Positions 8,351 to 17,474 of a stretch of 36,634 nt of DNA are shown here, one piece after another; within the stretch, counting starts at the first letter, position 1; each line of letters opens with the position of its first letter. This stretch comes from Actinomycetes bacterium (GTDB lineage Bacteria; Actinomycetota; Acidimicrobiia; IMCC26256; PALSA-610), in the NCBI GenBank assembly GCA_025360585.1, contig JANYBW010000039.1, forward strand, positions 1-36,634. The letters are read 5' to 3'. The translations under genes were made by a program, and so were the position numbers. The notes under the pieces were generated by a model. That model was not told the DNA's origin. It saw only the letters and a program-made list of their open reading frames with translations, and did no database searches.

Positions 8351-9036
8351 TGGCGTATCCAAAACGATTATTGCAAGCCGACGAGGATCTGACGCTCGAT
8401 TTGCAGCCGCATTGGTGGTTCTTTGCCAAACAGATCGGCGCATCGATTCCGCTGATTGCCATCATCGTTGGGTTGCTCACGCTCAATAAATCCACGGGTA
8501 AGTCGTTCGGGCTTTACGCCTGGGCCGTCTTGACGTTTGCGTGGGCGGTTTGGGTCGCGATCAAGTACTTCGATTGGCGCTTCACGCACTTTGTGTTGAC
8601 GAATGAACGCGTGATCTTTCGCACAGGAGTGTTGGCGAAACGCGGCGTTGAAATTCCGCTTGGTCGGATCAACAACATCAATTTTCATCAGGGCATCTGG
8701 GAACGGATGATTGGTGCGGGCGATCTCGAAATCGAATCTGCCGGGCGCGACGGGCAGTCGGAGTTCTCGAATGTGCAGCACCCCGACAGCGTGCAACAAG
8801 AGATCTATCGCATGATGGAAGAATTCGATAAGCGCCGAGCATCGTGGGCGCACACGCCAACCCCGCCCCAGGGTCAACCAGTCGGCACCGACGCGAATCG
8901 CACGCCAACTGGGGCACCGGCGAACGCAACTTCAGTGCCCGATCAAATCGCGCAACTCGCGGTGCTCCGCGACCAGGGTGCACTGACCCAAGCAGAGTTT
9001 GACGCCAAAAAACAAGAACTTCTGAAACGGATGTAA
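8350..9036 (+). CDS. PH-domain membrane protein with SHOCT tail
   Basis: A 228-residue protein. The N-terminal third contains two hydrophobic segments (SIPLIAIIVGLLTL and a second from AWAVLTFAWAVWVAI). It is followed by a bacterial PH-like (YdbS/bPH2) domain with FVLTNERVIFRTGVLAKRG and IPLGRINNI. A Pro/Thr-rich linker leads to a C-terminal SHOCT motif (LRDQGALTQAEFDAKK). A cytoplasmic domain tethered to the membrane is expected; the function is unknown. The ATG at 8350 overlaps the preceding stop codon (TGATG). A GTG one codon earlier is possible. Confidence 0.85.
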   Translation: MAYPKRLLQADEDLTLDLQPHWWFFAKQIGASIPLIAIIVGLLTLNKSTGKSFGLYAWAVLTFAWAVWVAIKYFDWRFTHFVLTNERVIFRTGVLAKRGVEIPLGRINNINFHQGIWERMIGAGDLEIESAGRDGQSEFSNVQHPDSVQQEIYRMMEEFDKRRASWAHTPTPPQGQPVGTDANRTPTGAPANATSVPDQIAQLAVLRDQGALTQAEFDAKKQELLKRM

Positions 9037-9040
9037 GCAG

Positions 9041-9463
9041 CTAGTCCGCTACGTGCGGGCTGCTCATCGCTCGGAGTGCCACGCGAATTGCTTCGGCTGC
9101 AGCGTCGAGTGCTTCGGCGGAAGGGTTACGGTCTGCAGTGGCGAAGCTGAGTTGCCCAACCGATTGAAACCCGATCACGTGGATATGGGTGTGAGGGACT
9201 TCATCGCCCGCGATGATTATCCCAACGCGTTTCGGCCCAAACGCGTGTTGCACCGCGATTCCGATTTGGCGCGCTACGCCGAACACGTGTGTATTCAGCG
9301 CTTCGGGCATATCGATCCAGTGATCGATTTCCGCGCGTGGCACCACGAGTGTGTGACCCGGCGCCATCGGTTCGATCGTTAAGAACGCCACGACGTCATC
9401 GTCGCGCCAAACGAACCGACCTGGGATTTCGCCATTGATAATGCGGGAGAAAAGCGTCGTCAT
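9041..9463 (-). CDS. HIT family nucleotide-binding hydrolase
   Basis: A 140-residue histidine-triad protein of the HinT-like branch, expected to hydrolyse nucleoside phosphoramidates or related adenylated compounds. The triad HTHIHV places His91, His93 and His95, and the N-terminal SRIINGEIP is the classic HinT start. The ATG at 9463 follows an AAGGA box at 6-base spacing; the frame is open much further upstream but lacks such a signal. It lies 76 bases downstream of galK on the same strand and may be the last gene of that operon. GalT belongs to the same superfamily, but the two sequences are clearly separate proteins. Confidence 0.88.
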   Translation of the reverse strand: MTTLFSRIINGEIPGRFVWRDDDVVAFLTIEPMAPGHTLVVPRAEIDHWIDMPEALNTHVFGVARQIGIAVQHAFGPKRVGIIIAGDEVPHTHIHVIGFQSVGQLSFATADRNPSAEALDAAAEAIRVALRAMSSPHVAD

Positions 9464-9539
9464 GGATTTCCTTGTTGAGTCCTGGACTGGTGTGAATGGG
9501 TGTATCAGTGCGGTTGCGTAACGCTCGGTGCGTCGAAGA

Positions 9540-10592
9540 TCATTCGATGATCTCGGCGCCTGCGCACGCCTGGCTGACGAATGCGAAGGGAATGAGGTCG
9601 GTTTCCGCACGATAACGCAGTGCTGCGTGTTGCGCGATCGCGTTAGCCTCGGCGAGAGGCGCAAGCGCGACGACGCACCCACCGAAGCCTGCCCCCGTAA
9701 GGCGTGCTCCGTACGCGCCCGTGTCTCGCAGGATCTCGACCAATTGATCAAGCTCGGGAGTGGAAACGAGGTAGTCGCGTGCGAGTGATTCGTGGCTGGC
9801 ATTCAACAACTCGCCGAGTGCGTTGGTGTCGTTCGCCCGCAAGGCTGCCACGAATGCGTGCACTCGGAGGTTTTCGCTGACGACATGGCGAGCAAACGGA
9901 TCATCACTCACCGCGTCGAGGGTCGCGTCGCGCAGGTTGACAATGCCGAGGCGGGCGCTGGCTTGCTCACAAGCCGCTCGTCGTTGCGCGTATTGTGAAT
10001 CGGCCAACGTACGGGGTAACCCGCTGTGCACGACGATGACGCCAAGATCATCCGGTAGCGCAATTGCTTCAATGTGTAAGGTTCGACAATCGAGCAGCAT
10101 CGCGTGGCCAGCCCGCGAAATTGCCGAAGCCATTTGGTCCATGATGCCGCACGGAACCCCACCCAAATGCTCTGCACGCTGCGCGACGCGGGCGACTTCG
10201 ATGTGATCGAGCACCGCGCCGTTCGCGTCTGCCAATGCGATCGTGATGGCGACTCCGAACGCGGCACTGGACGAAAGTCCGCTGCCCAACGGTACGCTGG
10301 AATCAAGATGTGCATCGACCCCTCGAATTGGGTAACCGCGTTCGATGAGCGCATTCACGACGTTGGCTACATTCGATGCCCACGGTGCGCTCGTTGGCCC
10401 GACACCGCCGTCGACTCCGACACGAGCCTCGCCGGGAAGCTGCGCCGAATGCACAATGATTGATTGGTTGTCCGTCGCGGTGTATCGCACCACGGCCTCG
10501 CGATCGATCGCGATTGGCAAGCACCAGCCATCTTGATAGTCGGTATGTTCGCCAATCAGGTTGACCCGGCCGGGAGCGCGAACCGTCTTCAT
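9540..10592 (-). CDS. galK: Galactokinase
   Basis: A 350-residue GHMP kinase that phosphorylates galactose at C1 in the Leloir pathway. The signature GRVNLIGEHTDYQDG is near residue 8. The ATP-binding loop VPLGSGLSSSAA, the element GIMDQMAS with the catalytic Asp, and the C-terminal GHMP motif RLTGAGFGGCVVAL are all present. It is slightly shorter than many galactokinases but no motif is missing. Its ATG overlaps the sulfatase stop codon as ATGA, so it is translationally coupled to that gene. galT lies upstream on the same strand. Confidence 0.92.
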   Translation of the reverse strand: MKTVRAPGRVNLIGEHTDYQDGWCLPIAIDREAVVRYTATDNQSIIVHSAQLPGEARVGVDGGVGPTSAPWASNVANVVNALIERGYPIRGVDAHLDSSVPLGSGLSSSAAFGVAITIALADANGAVLDHIEVARVAQRAEHLGGVPCGIMDQMASAISRAGHAMLLDCRTLHIEAIALPDDLGVIVVHSGLPRTLADSQYAQRRAACEQASARLGIVNLRDATLDAVSDDPFARHVVSENLRVHAFVAALRANDTNALGELLNASHESLARDYLVSTPELDQLVEILRDTGAYGARLTGAGFGGCVVALAPLAEANAIAQHAALRYRAETDLIPFAFVSQACAGAEIIE

Positions 10593-12886
10593 TGTTCGCT
10601 CATGATCGCCAAAAATTCGGCGATTGGATCGCGTTGTTCGGGCCCAATGAGATCAATGGTGACTGATTCAATGTGAAAATTCGCGCGAAACGGAGCGGTA
10701 TAGCTTGGCGCAATCGCCGGGCCAACTTCGTAGCCACACGTCAAGCCGCCACCAGTCGTTGAAAACTGCACTGGCGTGAACATCGCAATCGACCCTTGAG
10801 CTACGACGTTGTCGTCGATCGTCAGTTGCATTGCTCCAGAAAAATCCGCGGCCGGTGCTGCGGTGAAATCGAAACGCAACGTATGGCGGCCAGGAGTGAG
10901 TGGCTCGTTGCCGACGATCGTGGTGAGGTCTTTGCCAACGAGATTATGGGTATACGCAATGTTGCCGTCGATGACGTAGAGCGAAAATCCTCCAAGCACC
11001 GAACCGAGCGCGAGCACGACCCCGTTGGCGATGACTGTTCCGATCTCGACCATCGCGGTAATGCAGTGGGTTCGGCCGCGCACGTTCGGTGCCACGCTTT
11101 CGGGTACCGGTGCAGTATTCGGCACGTAGCGATAGGACCGTCGGCTTGTGGATCGGCGCGGTCGAGGGTTCATGATCGCTGCGAGCGGCCGGTTGTCGAG
11201 TGGTAGTACATCGTTGCGCCGCGCTTCGTTCCACCAAAGTTCAATCATGGAACGGAGTCGTTCGGGCTCGGCGAGCGCGAGGTCATTGCACTCCGTGAAG
11301 TCGTCGCGTTTGTTGTACAACTCCCAATCGTCATCGGTAAACGGTGCGTCGGGATCGATGCCGTCGTTGTAGAGCGGCCCGGCGGGTTTGAACGTCACCG
11401 CTTTCCAGCCATCGTGATAAATCGCGCGGCATCCCAACATTTCGAAGTATTGGGTGGTGTGTATTTCGGGGGCAGCAGCATCGTTGAAGGTTGCGGCGAA
11501 GCTCGCGCCATCGAGGTGGGTTTGTGCAACCTCGTTGATGACGGTGGGAGCAGCCACCCCGACGAGTTCCAGCACGGTTGGCAACACGTCGATGGCGTGG
11601 GTGAATTGGTGACGGATCTCGCCCGGCGTTTGGATGTGCCGTGGTGCACGCACGATGCACGGATCGGCAATCCCACCTTCGTGAACTTCGCGCTTCCACC
11701 TTTGAAACGGGGTATTTCCGGCCATTGTCCAACCCCACGGATAGTTGTTATGCGCGCTAGGGCCCCCGAGTTCGTCGATGCGTTCGCGCAGCTCTTTGCG
11801 ACCAGCGGTGAGACCGTTCCATAAACGCCCATCGTTGATGGAACCGCGCATGCCGCCTTCGGAACTCGCTCCGTTGTCGGAAACCAACACGACGATGGTG
11901 TTGTCGGGATCGTCGGTGGTATCGATGAAATCAATGAGCCGCCCAATTTGTGCATCGGTGTACGACAAGAATCCTGCGAAACATTCCATGAATCGCGCCG
12001 CGACTACTTGGTCTTCGGCATGCAACGTTTCCCAAGCGGGAACCCACGCTGGTCGGGGAGTGAGCTGCGAACCTGCGGGCAACATACCTATCGCGAGTTG
12101 CCTGGCGAACGTCGCTTCGCGCCAAGCATCCCAACCTTGATCGAAATGACCGCGGTACCGGTCGATCCATTCACGCGGCGCGTGGTGCGGTGAGTGACAT
12201 GCACCAGTGCCGAAATACAAAAAGTACGGTTTTTCAACGTCGACGGCGCGCAAGTCGGCGAGGTACTCAATGGCTTTGTCCGCAAGATCCGCCGAGAGGT
12301 GGTAGCCGTCTTCGATCGTGCGTGGCGGCATCACGCTGTGGTTGTCGTGATAGAGCGCGGGCACGAATTGATGGGTTTCACCGCCGTGAAACCCATACCA
12401 ACGTTGGAAGCCGCGCGCGACCGGCCACGTGTCTCGGGGTGCGGCCATGTTCGTTTCGTCGTCGGGGGTCAGATGCCATTTACCGACCGCGTACGACGCG
12501 TAGCCATGGGTATCGAGCATCTCAGACAAGAAGCCGTTGCGTTTTGGAATCCTGCCGTAGTAACCGGGGAACCCAACCGCGAGATCTGCCACGCGTGCCA
12601 TTGCATTGCGGTGATGATTGCGGCCCGTCAACAAACAGGATCGGCTCGGTGAACACAAGGCCGTCGTATGGAAATTTGCGTAGCGCAAACCCTGTTGTGC
12701 GAGCCGGTCGATGTTCGGGGTTGCGATGTCGCTGCCGTAGCAACCGAGCTGACCGTATCCAACATCATCGAGCACGATGAGCACAACGTTCGGTGCTCCA
12801 GTCGGCGGGGTGGGCTCCGGCGGCCACCACGGTGTGGATTCGCGCCACGTGTCGCCGATCACTCCGAGGAACTCGTCTTCAGCCAT
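10589..12886 (-). CDS. AtsA-like type I arylsulfatase, no signal peptide
   Basis: A 765-residue formylglycine-type sulfatase. The modified residue is Cys78 in CSPSRSCLLTGR, which needs a formylglycine-generating enzyme not encoded here. Metal-binding Asp40-Asp41 lie in VLIVLDDVGYGQLG, and AVGKWHLTP supplies the conserved Lys/His. From recall of the family, the collinearity with mycobacterial AtsA is strong throughout, for example in the GFHGGETHQFVPALYHDN region. No signal peptide is visible, so desulfation would be cytoplasmic. The C-terminal 200 residues form a separate beta-rich domain. Its stop overlaps the galK start, suggesting one message and perhaps a sulfated galactose-containing substrate; the substrate is inference only. 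Confidence 0.9.
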   Translation of the reverse strand: MAEDEFLGVIGDTWRESTPWWPPEPTPPTGAPNVVLIVLDDVGYGQLGCYGSDIATPNIDRLAQQGLRYANFHTTALCSPSRSCLLTGRNHHRNAMARVADLAVGFPGYYGRIPKRNGFLSEMLDTHGYASYAVGKWHLTPDDETNMAAPRDTWPVARGFQRWYGFHGGETHQFVPALYHDNHSVMPPRTIEDGYHLSADLADKAIEYLADLRAVDVEKPYFLYFGTGACHSPHHAPREWIDRYRGHFDQGWDAWREATFARQLAIGMLPAGSQLTPRPAWVPAWETLHAEDQVVAARFMECFAGFLSYTDAQIGRLIDFIDTTDDPDNTIVVLVSDNGASSEGGMRGSINDGRLWNGLTAGRKELRERIDELGGPSAHNNYPWGWTMAGNTPFQRWKREVHEGGIADPCIVRAPRHIQTPGEIRHQFTHAIDVLPTVLELVGVAAPTVINEVAQTHLDGASFAATFNDAAAPEIHTTQYFEMLGCRAIYHDGWKAVTFKPAGPLYNDGIDPDAPFTDDDWELYNKRDDFTECNDLALAEPERLRSMIELWWNEARRNDVLPLDNRPLAAIMNPRPRRSTSRRSYRYVPNTAPVPESVAPNVRGRTHCITAMVEIGTVIANGVVLALGSVLGGFSLYVIDGNIAYTHNLVGKDLTTIVGNEPLTPGRHTLRFDFTAAPAADFSGAMQLTIDDNVVAQGSIAMFTPVQFSTTGGGLTCGYEVGPAIAPSYTAPFRANFHIESVTIDLIGPEQRDPIAEFLAIMSEQ

Positions 12887-12943
12887 ATCCCAAACTACGA
12901 TGTATTTCTGGGAATGACTGCCGTAAGGCCGTGGTTAGCCGCA

Positions 12944-13193
12944 AAGATCTCATCCGAACTCAGGAGCGCATTGCACGCCGCGGTTTCGATCGTGATCCGG
13001 GCCCATTGAAGAACGGGCTGGAATCGTTGGCCGGATCGTGGGTTCTCTCTTGGGCACGGGGTGGGGTCTCGTGTCATTTTTGGTCTTGCCGATCCTGGTG
13101 ATCGAAGGCATGCCGCCCGCCGCGTTTGCGAACGCGAACCTAGATTCAGCCTTCGTTGCGAAGCGCAGTCGCAGTCGCAATCGCAAACCGTAA
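12944..13193 (+). pseudogene. Frameshifted remnant of a DUF6159-type membrane protein
   Basis: Two adjacent reading frames together give a sequence typical of DUF6159 proteins. The first, 12944-13003, encodes a helix ending HAAVSIVIRA. One base later the next frame, from 13005, continues IEERAGIVGRIVGSLLG and then GWGLVSFLVLPILVIEG. Removing one C at about 13004 restores a continuous frame. The fragment has no start codon, lacks the N-terminal part of the family, and runs past the galT stop on the opposite strand. It occupies most of the sulfatase-galT gap, which holds nothing else recognisable. The family assignment is from recall. Confidence 0.55.
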
Positions 13194-14126
13194 TTGGCCA
13201 GCCGCTACTTCTGGCGAAATGGGATTCGACAACACTCCGCTGCCGAGTTCTCCACTGGCTACGTAACGCGTTACACCAGGTGATCGTTGCGGTGGTGCCG
13301 TGTGCGCGTGGAGATGGTATTCACCGTCGTGGGTTTTTGGCGCTTGATGAAACCACAATAAATATGGGAACAATTCGCTCCGTTTTCGATCGTCACGCCA
13401 CAGGTCGTCGTAGCTACCCAGGAGGGCTTTGAGTGCATCGGCAAGACCATCGCGTTCGGGCTCGGTAAGCGCAACGAACGTGTCGAGATGGCGACGGGCA
13501 ACGATTCGCACGCCGTAGGAATATGGTGCCGCGAACGGCACGTACACAACCCACGTCGCGGATTCGAACACGATGCGTTCGGCTGCCGCCAGCTCCTGTT
13601 CAAGATCCGAACACACGCCACAACCGTGTTCGCGCGAGACTGCGGCTTCAAGCGCGGGCTCCGGCGGCACGAACCCGAACGCGTAAATTTGGCCGTGGGG
13701 GTGGGGGATCGTGGCACCTACTTCGGCACCGCGATTTTCAAAGATCAGCGCGTATTCGATTTCGGGAGTCGCGTACAGCGCCTCGGTGCGTTGCGCCCAT
13801 AGATCGACCACTTTGCGCACCTGGGCGTGCGGCAGGGTCGCGAGCGAAGCGTCGTGGTCCGAAGAAAACAAGATCACTTCGGCCGTCCCGACGGCAGGAA
13901 CCGCGGTTTCGCCGGCCGTGAGCGCAGCCGCGAAGTCGGTGGGTTCACCGGGTGCGAGTGCGGGCCATCGGTTCGTGAACCACGCAACGTCGTAGTCCTG
14001 CGGGGCCTCTAAGCCTCCGACGCAAAATGGGCATCCGGAGTTCGGCAAATTTGGGCGTGCTTGGCGATGCCCAACAATGCTGACCCATTGTCGGGTCATG
14101 GGATCGAAGCGAAACTCACCGGCCAT
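13146..14126 (-). CDS. galT: Galactose-1-phosphate uridylyltransferase
   Basis: A 326-residue Leloir-pathway enzyme that exchanges UMP between UDP-glucose and galactose-1-phosphate. The active-site motif IPHPHGQIY contains the nucleophilic His144 and Gln146. A zinc-site pair CPFC (Cys32, Cys35) lies near the N-terminus. The N-terminal FRFDPMTRQWVSIVGHRQARP is characteristic. The ATG at 14126 was chosen because it precedes this block; the frame extends 38 codons upstream without family similarity. It is divergent from the GNAT gene with 27 bases between starts. galK lies downstream beyond the sulfatase. Confidence 0.92.
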   Translation of the reverse strand: MAGEFRFDPMTRQWVSIVGHRQARPNLPNSGCPFCVGGLEAPQDYDVAWFTNRWPALAPGEPTDFAAALTAGETAVPAVGTAEVILFSSDHDASLATLPHAQVRKVVDLWAQRTEALYATPEIEYALIFENRGAEVGATIPHPHGQIYAFGFVPPEPALEAAVSREHGCGVCSDLEQELAAAERIVFESATWVVYVPFAAPYSYGVRIVARRHLDTFVALTEPERDGLADALKALLGSYDDLWRDDRKRSELFPYLLWFHQAPKTHDGEYHLHAHTAPPQRSPGVTRYVASGELGSGVLSNPISPEVAAGQLRFAIATATALRNEG

Positions 14127-14153
14127 TTGATCATCTTGTCGTATCGTCTGGCG

Positions 14154-14759
14154 ATGAACACTATTCGCCGAGCAGTCGTAGGCGATAGCGAACGTATCGC
14201 CGGCGCGCAGGCTCGCGCGTTCTTTGATGATCCGTTGCAATCATGGGCGATCCCCGATTCACAGGTTCGCCTCGGGCTGTTGGAAGAAATGTTCGAGCTC
14301 CTCACACGGGTCGTTTCGGTTCCTAATGGCCATGCCTTCGTTGACGACGAATGCACCACCGCGGCGTTATGGGTCGCGCCAGGATTGTGGGGCGAGCCGT
14401 TATCGAGCCAGGCTCGCGACGCGCTGCGCGTCCTGGATGATCGCCTTGAGCCTCGGACAACTCGCCGTTTTGGGCTCGCGAACGAAGCGATGCACGCCGC
14501 GCACCCTCACGATCGCCACTGGTATCTGCAAGGCCTCGGCACCGATCCTGCGGTGCAGCGATTGGGCCGGGCGAGCGCCGCATTGATGCCGATTCTGCGT
14601 GAGGCGGACGCCACCCACATGCCCTGTTACCTCGAAAGCACAAAAGCCGACAACGTTGGGTTCTATGAGCACCACGGTTTTGTCATTACCGGAACGCTTT
14701 CGATTGACGACGGCGGACCCACGCTTTGGGCGATGTGGCGCGAACCAGTTAGGCCGTGA
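14154..14759 (+). CDS. GNAT family N-acetyltransferase
   Basis: A 201-residue acetyl-CoA-dependent acyltransferase. The acetyl-CoA pyrophosphate loop is DPAVQRLGRASAAL, followed by the motif B element CYLESTKADNVGFYEHHGFVI, which is typical of the family's C-terminal half. The acceptor cannot be predicted. The ATG at 14154 was chosen over an upstream ATG at 14061 because the longer form would overlap galT and lacks similarity. Its end overlaps the end of the convergent LLM gene by 11 bases. Confidence 0.82.
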   Translation: MNTIRRAVVGDSERIAGAQARAFFDDPLQSWAIPDSQVRLGLLEEMFELLTRVVSVPNGHAFVDDECTTAALWVAPGLWGEPLSSQARDALRVLDDRLEPRTTRRFGLANEAMHAAHPHDRHWYLQGLGTDPAVQRLGRASAALMPILREADATHMPCYLESTKADNVGFYEHHGFVITGTLSIDDGGPTLWAMWREPVRP

Positions 14760-15660
14760 GAATCGCAGGGATGACCTCGGCGGCGAAGCGTTCGAGACCT
14801 TCGTAATCAAACGGTGCGCGCATCGCCAAGATGAGATATTGCGCGCCAGCTTCACAAAACGCGCTGGCATGATCGACCATTTGTTGCACGCTGCCGGTAA
14901 AGACACTGGGCCGAACGGCTTCGGCCATCGGGCCGAATTGTCGGAACAGTTCTTCGTCGTTAAATGCCATGCCTACGTTGACGGTCTTCGTGATTTCACT
15001 TGGGTCGCGGCCCAACCGTTCGCAATGCGCATCGAGCACTCGCGCCTTATGGGCCCACGGTTCGGGTGCGATGAAGGGAACGTTCCAGCCGTCGGCGTGT
15101 TGGGCCGCAATGCGTAGCGTGACTTTTTCGCCGCCGCCTCCGATCCAGATTGGGAGTCGTTGCTGGATTGGCTTGGGTTCACATCGAGCGTTGCGCATGG
15201 TGAAGAAATCACCTTCGAAATTCGTAACTTCTTGGGTGAGTAAGCCACGAATGCATTGGATGGATTCCTCCAGGCGCCGCAGCCGTTCTCCTGGCGAACC
15301 GTACGGGATTCCGTAGACCTCATATTCGTTGCGCAACCACCCACCACCGATGCCGAATGTCACGCGGCCTTCGGCGAGCTGATCGAGTGTCGCCATCGCG
15401 TTCGCGAGGACGGCAGGATGGCGATAGCCCGCGGAATACACCAACGACCCACAACGAACTCGCGTAGTGGCTGCGGCCAATGCGGCGTGCGCCACAATTG
15501 CTTCGAGGCAATGTGGGTTGCCTGTGTTATCCGCTGCGTAGAAGTGATCCCAGATCGAAATCCAATCGAAGTTCAATTCCTCGATGCGTTGCCACAATCC
15601 GTGCAATTCTGCAATCGTGGTGTTTTGCAACCCTGTGTGTACACCGAATCGAACGTCCAA
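14749..15660 (-). CDS. LLM class F420-dependent oxidoreductase
   Basis: A 303-residue TIM-barrel protein of the bacterial-luciferase-like family. It has the N-terminal VRFGVHTGLQ strand, FDWISIWDHFY, VRCGSLVYSAGYRHP, LDQLAEGRVTFGIGGGW and LPIWIGGGGEKVTLRIAAQHADGW blocks seen in F420-dependent members. The substrate is unknown. The start chosen is TTG at 15660, because a GAGGAAG box lies seven bases ahead of it and the protein then begins at the first barrel strand. ATG codons at 15705 and 15747 are possible but have no ribosome site. Confidence 0.82.
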   Translation of the reverse strand: MDVRFGVHTGLQNTTIAELHGLWQRIEELNFDWISIWDHFYAADNTGNPHCLEAIVAHAALAAATTRVRCGSLVYSAGYRHPAVLANAMATLDQLAEGRVTFGIGGGWLRNEYEVYGIPYGSPGERLRRLEESIQCIRGLLTQEVTNFEGDFFTMRNARCEPKPIQQRLPIWIGGGGEKVTLRIAAQHADGWNVPFIAPEPWAHKARVLDAHCERLGRDPSEITKTVNVGMAFNDEELFRQFGPMAEAVRPSVFTGSVQQMVDHASAFCEAGAQYLILAMRAPFDYEGLERFAAEVIPAILTA

Positions 15661-15778
15661 GCTGGCTTCCTCACGAACGGCCGCGCGGCGCGCGGTGCTG
15701 GGCATCAACGTCGCGATTATCGCAGTTGTCGGTGCCGCACATCGCAAGGTCGACTGTCGGTGACTTCACGCGACGATT

Positions 15779-16975
15779 TCAAGCGAGCTTGACCCAGTTC
15801 GTGCCGCCTTTGCAGAACCACAAATTCGTGCCCGCGTCGACGAACATGTCGCCCTTGTTTCCCTTCGCAGGATGGGTTGCATTAGCGCTCGGCACGAGCC
15901 ACAGGTGCGCCTTTTGGCTGCGGATCTTTGCGCCGCGGCCACTGACGCCCCCATCGGCGATGAGGCCAGCTCCGGTCCCGGTCGTTTGTGCGAGCACGCC
16001 GTATCCAGTTGACGAGGTACTACCAGTGACTCCGATGCCAGGCCCGGAAGTGTTACCGCTGACTCCGCTGCCAGCACCGTTCGTGCTGCCGTAGACTCCG
16101 TTGCCCGATCCGATCGTGGCGCCGGCAACGCCGTGTCCTGGTCCGCTCGTCGCTCCGTAGACCCCAAACCCAGCTCCGGCGGTTTGGCCAGCAACGCCGG
16201 CCGTGGCCCCCGTGGTATATCCATAGACTCCGAAACCAGTCCCGGTAGTCATCCCCGTCACGCCATTGCCCGTACTTTGTCCGGCGGTTTGGCCGCGGAC
16301 CCCATCGCCGCTGCCCCAGGATGCGCCGTATACGCCGTGGCCGGCACCGCTAGGGCTCAACGCGTTGCCGTGAACTCCGTTGCCCGCGCCGATGTAAGCC
16401 GCACCGAGTACGCCATTGCCGCCGAGTTTGGAGATGGCGAGGACTCCGTGGCCAGCCCCGTCGTGTTGCGCGCTCAACGCAGCTTGGGTGTTTGCCGCGT
16501 TGGTGGCGCTGGCGGAGATTGCCGAAGCGAACGTGTCGTCAGTGAATGCTTCGATCGCTGGATATCCGCCCGCTCCACCGACGGCGCGCAAGACGGGGCC
16601 GCTCGGATTACTGGCGTCGATCGCGAAGCGCAAGGGCGCGTCGGTCGCCGCGACGAGCGCGGTCCCGGCCGCATAGTGCGTGATATGAGCTGCTTCGCCC
16701 TGAAAATTATTGGTCGCCGTCGCAAGCGCGGTGCCCGACCCCGTACTGGTGACGGTGAGCGTCGCGGTGTTGTGCGACGATCCCAAGCCCGTGGTTGCGC
16801 TTCCCGCGTCGTTGAGCGCCCCGAATTGCATTGCTCCGGAGGTGGCACCGGCCGGGCTGGCCTTGACGACCGCAGTGGCTGCACCCGCGGCAGCGAAGGC
16901 GGCGCCAAGACTCAAGAATTTGCGACGTCCAGATTGTGGGCTCAGCGGGGCTACTCCGTTGTTGGTACCGTCCAT
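15779..16975 (-). CDS. Tat-exported glycine-rich repeat protein
   Basis: A 398-residue protein. The N-terminus carries a twin-arginine signal (RRKFLSLGAAFAAAGAATA), so it should be exported folded. Residues from about 170 to 330 consist of degenerate repeats of the form GxGVxGxTxGxG (for example GHGVYGASWGSGDGVRG), expected to form a beta-solenoid or fibre. The C-terminal module contains KGNKGDMFVDAGTNLWFC and ends NWVKLA. Similar short modules end other actinobacterial secreted repeat proteins. The ATG at 16975 follows an AAGGA box. It is divergent from the beta-helix protein gene. The function is unknown; an envelope or surface-fibre role is inference. Confidence 0.75.
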   Translation of the reverse strand: MDGTNNGVAPLSPQSGRRKFLSLGAAFAAAGAATAVVKASPAGATSGAMQFGALNDAGSATTGLGSSHNTATLTVTSTGSGTALATATNNFQGEAAHITHYAAGTALVAATDAPLRFAIDASNPSGPVLRAVGGAGGYPAIEAFTDDTFASAISASATNAANTQAALSAQHDGAGHGVLAISKLGGNGVLGAAYIGAGNGVHGNALSPSGAGHGVYGASWGSGDGVRGQTAGQSTGNGVTGMTTGTGFGVYGYTTGATAGVAGQTAGAGFGVYGATSGPGHGVAGATIGSGNGVYGSTNGAGSGVSGNTSGPGIGVTGSTSSTGYGVLAQTTGTGAGLIADGGVSGRGAKIRSQKAHLWLVPSANATHPAKGNKGDMFVDAGTNLWFCKGGTNWVKLA

Positions 16976-17095
16976 GGGAATCCTTGTGGGGTTGGTTATG
17001 GGCTTCGGTCGTTGAGCGAAAAGCGCCCGTTGTGGAGATCCGGAAGTTCGGGCGGGATTACCGGACCTCCACGCAGGCCCGCATACGCGGAAAGG

Positions 17096-17124
17096 GTGCC
17101 CGGGTGGTGGGGCAACCCGGGCAC
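17096..17124. other. 10-bp stem-loop in divergent intergenic region
   Basis: GTGCCCGGGT (17096-17105) and ACCCGGGCAC (17115-17124) form a perfect 10-bp inverted repeat with a nine-base loop. It lies 120 bases upstream of the Tat-exported protein gene. No T-run follows on either strand, so it could be an operator or an RNA hairpin in a leader. Confidence 0.5.
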
Positions 17125-17192
17125 GGCTTCAGTATCGGCGAACCTGGTGCCGGGGTCATGAGTACTGATTACTCACCGGTACTTGTGGAGTA

Positions 17193-17285
17193 CTTAGAGC
17201 GTGCGCCAAAAGGCGACGGATTCTGGCTGATCTCGACAAAGCGCGCCGCCGCCCGCGGCCCGAGCGGCCCAAGAGCGCAGCGAGA
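17193..17285 (+). repeat. Dispersed TIR element, copy A (truncated)
   Basis: This copy begins with the terminal sequence CTTAGAGCGTGCGCC and continues with AAAAGGCGACGGATTCTGG and the GC-rich core shared with the copies at 24165, 34339 and 36157. Similarity stops at about 17285, before the tandem units and the other terminus, so the copy is truncated. It sits between the divergent Tat-exported and beta-helix genes. The rest of the 499-base interval (16976-17474) holds the stem-loop at 17096 and no gene. Confidence 0.75.
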
Positions 17286-17474
17286 CCATGATTGTGGGCT
17301 GTGCTCGGGGACGTATGTGCTTCTCGCTTATCAAAGTAAACGCGGCTATGCGCACACCAGATGCGGCCTGGACGACCACGGTACGTGGCGGTTATGGTGT
17401 GGGAGTTGTGTGGCACGGGCAGATGCTGGCGGAGCCGAGCCCGGGGCGCCACGAAATGTCGAGCGGAGTCGGTT

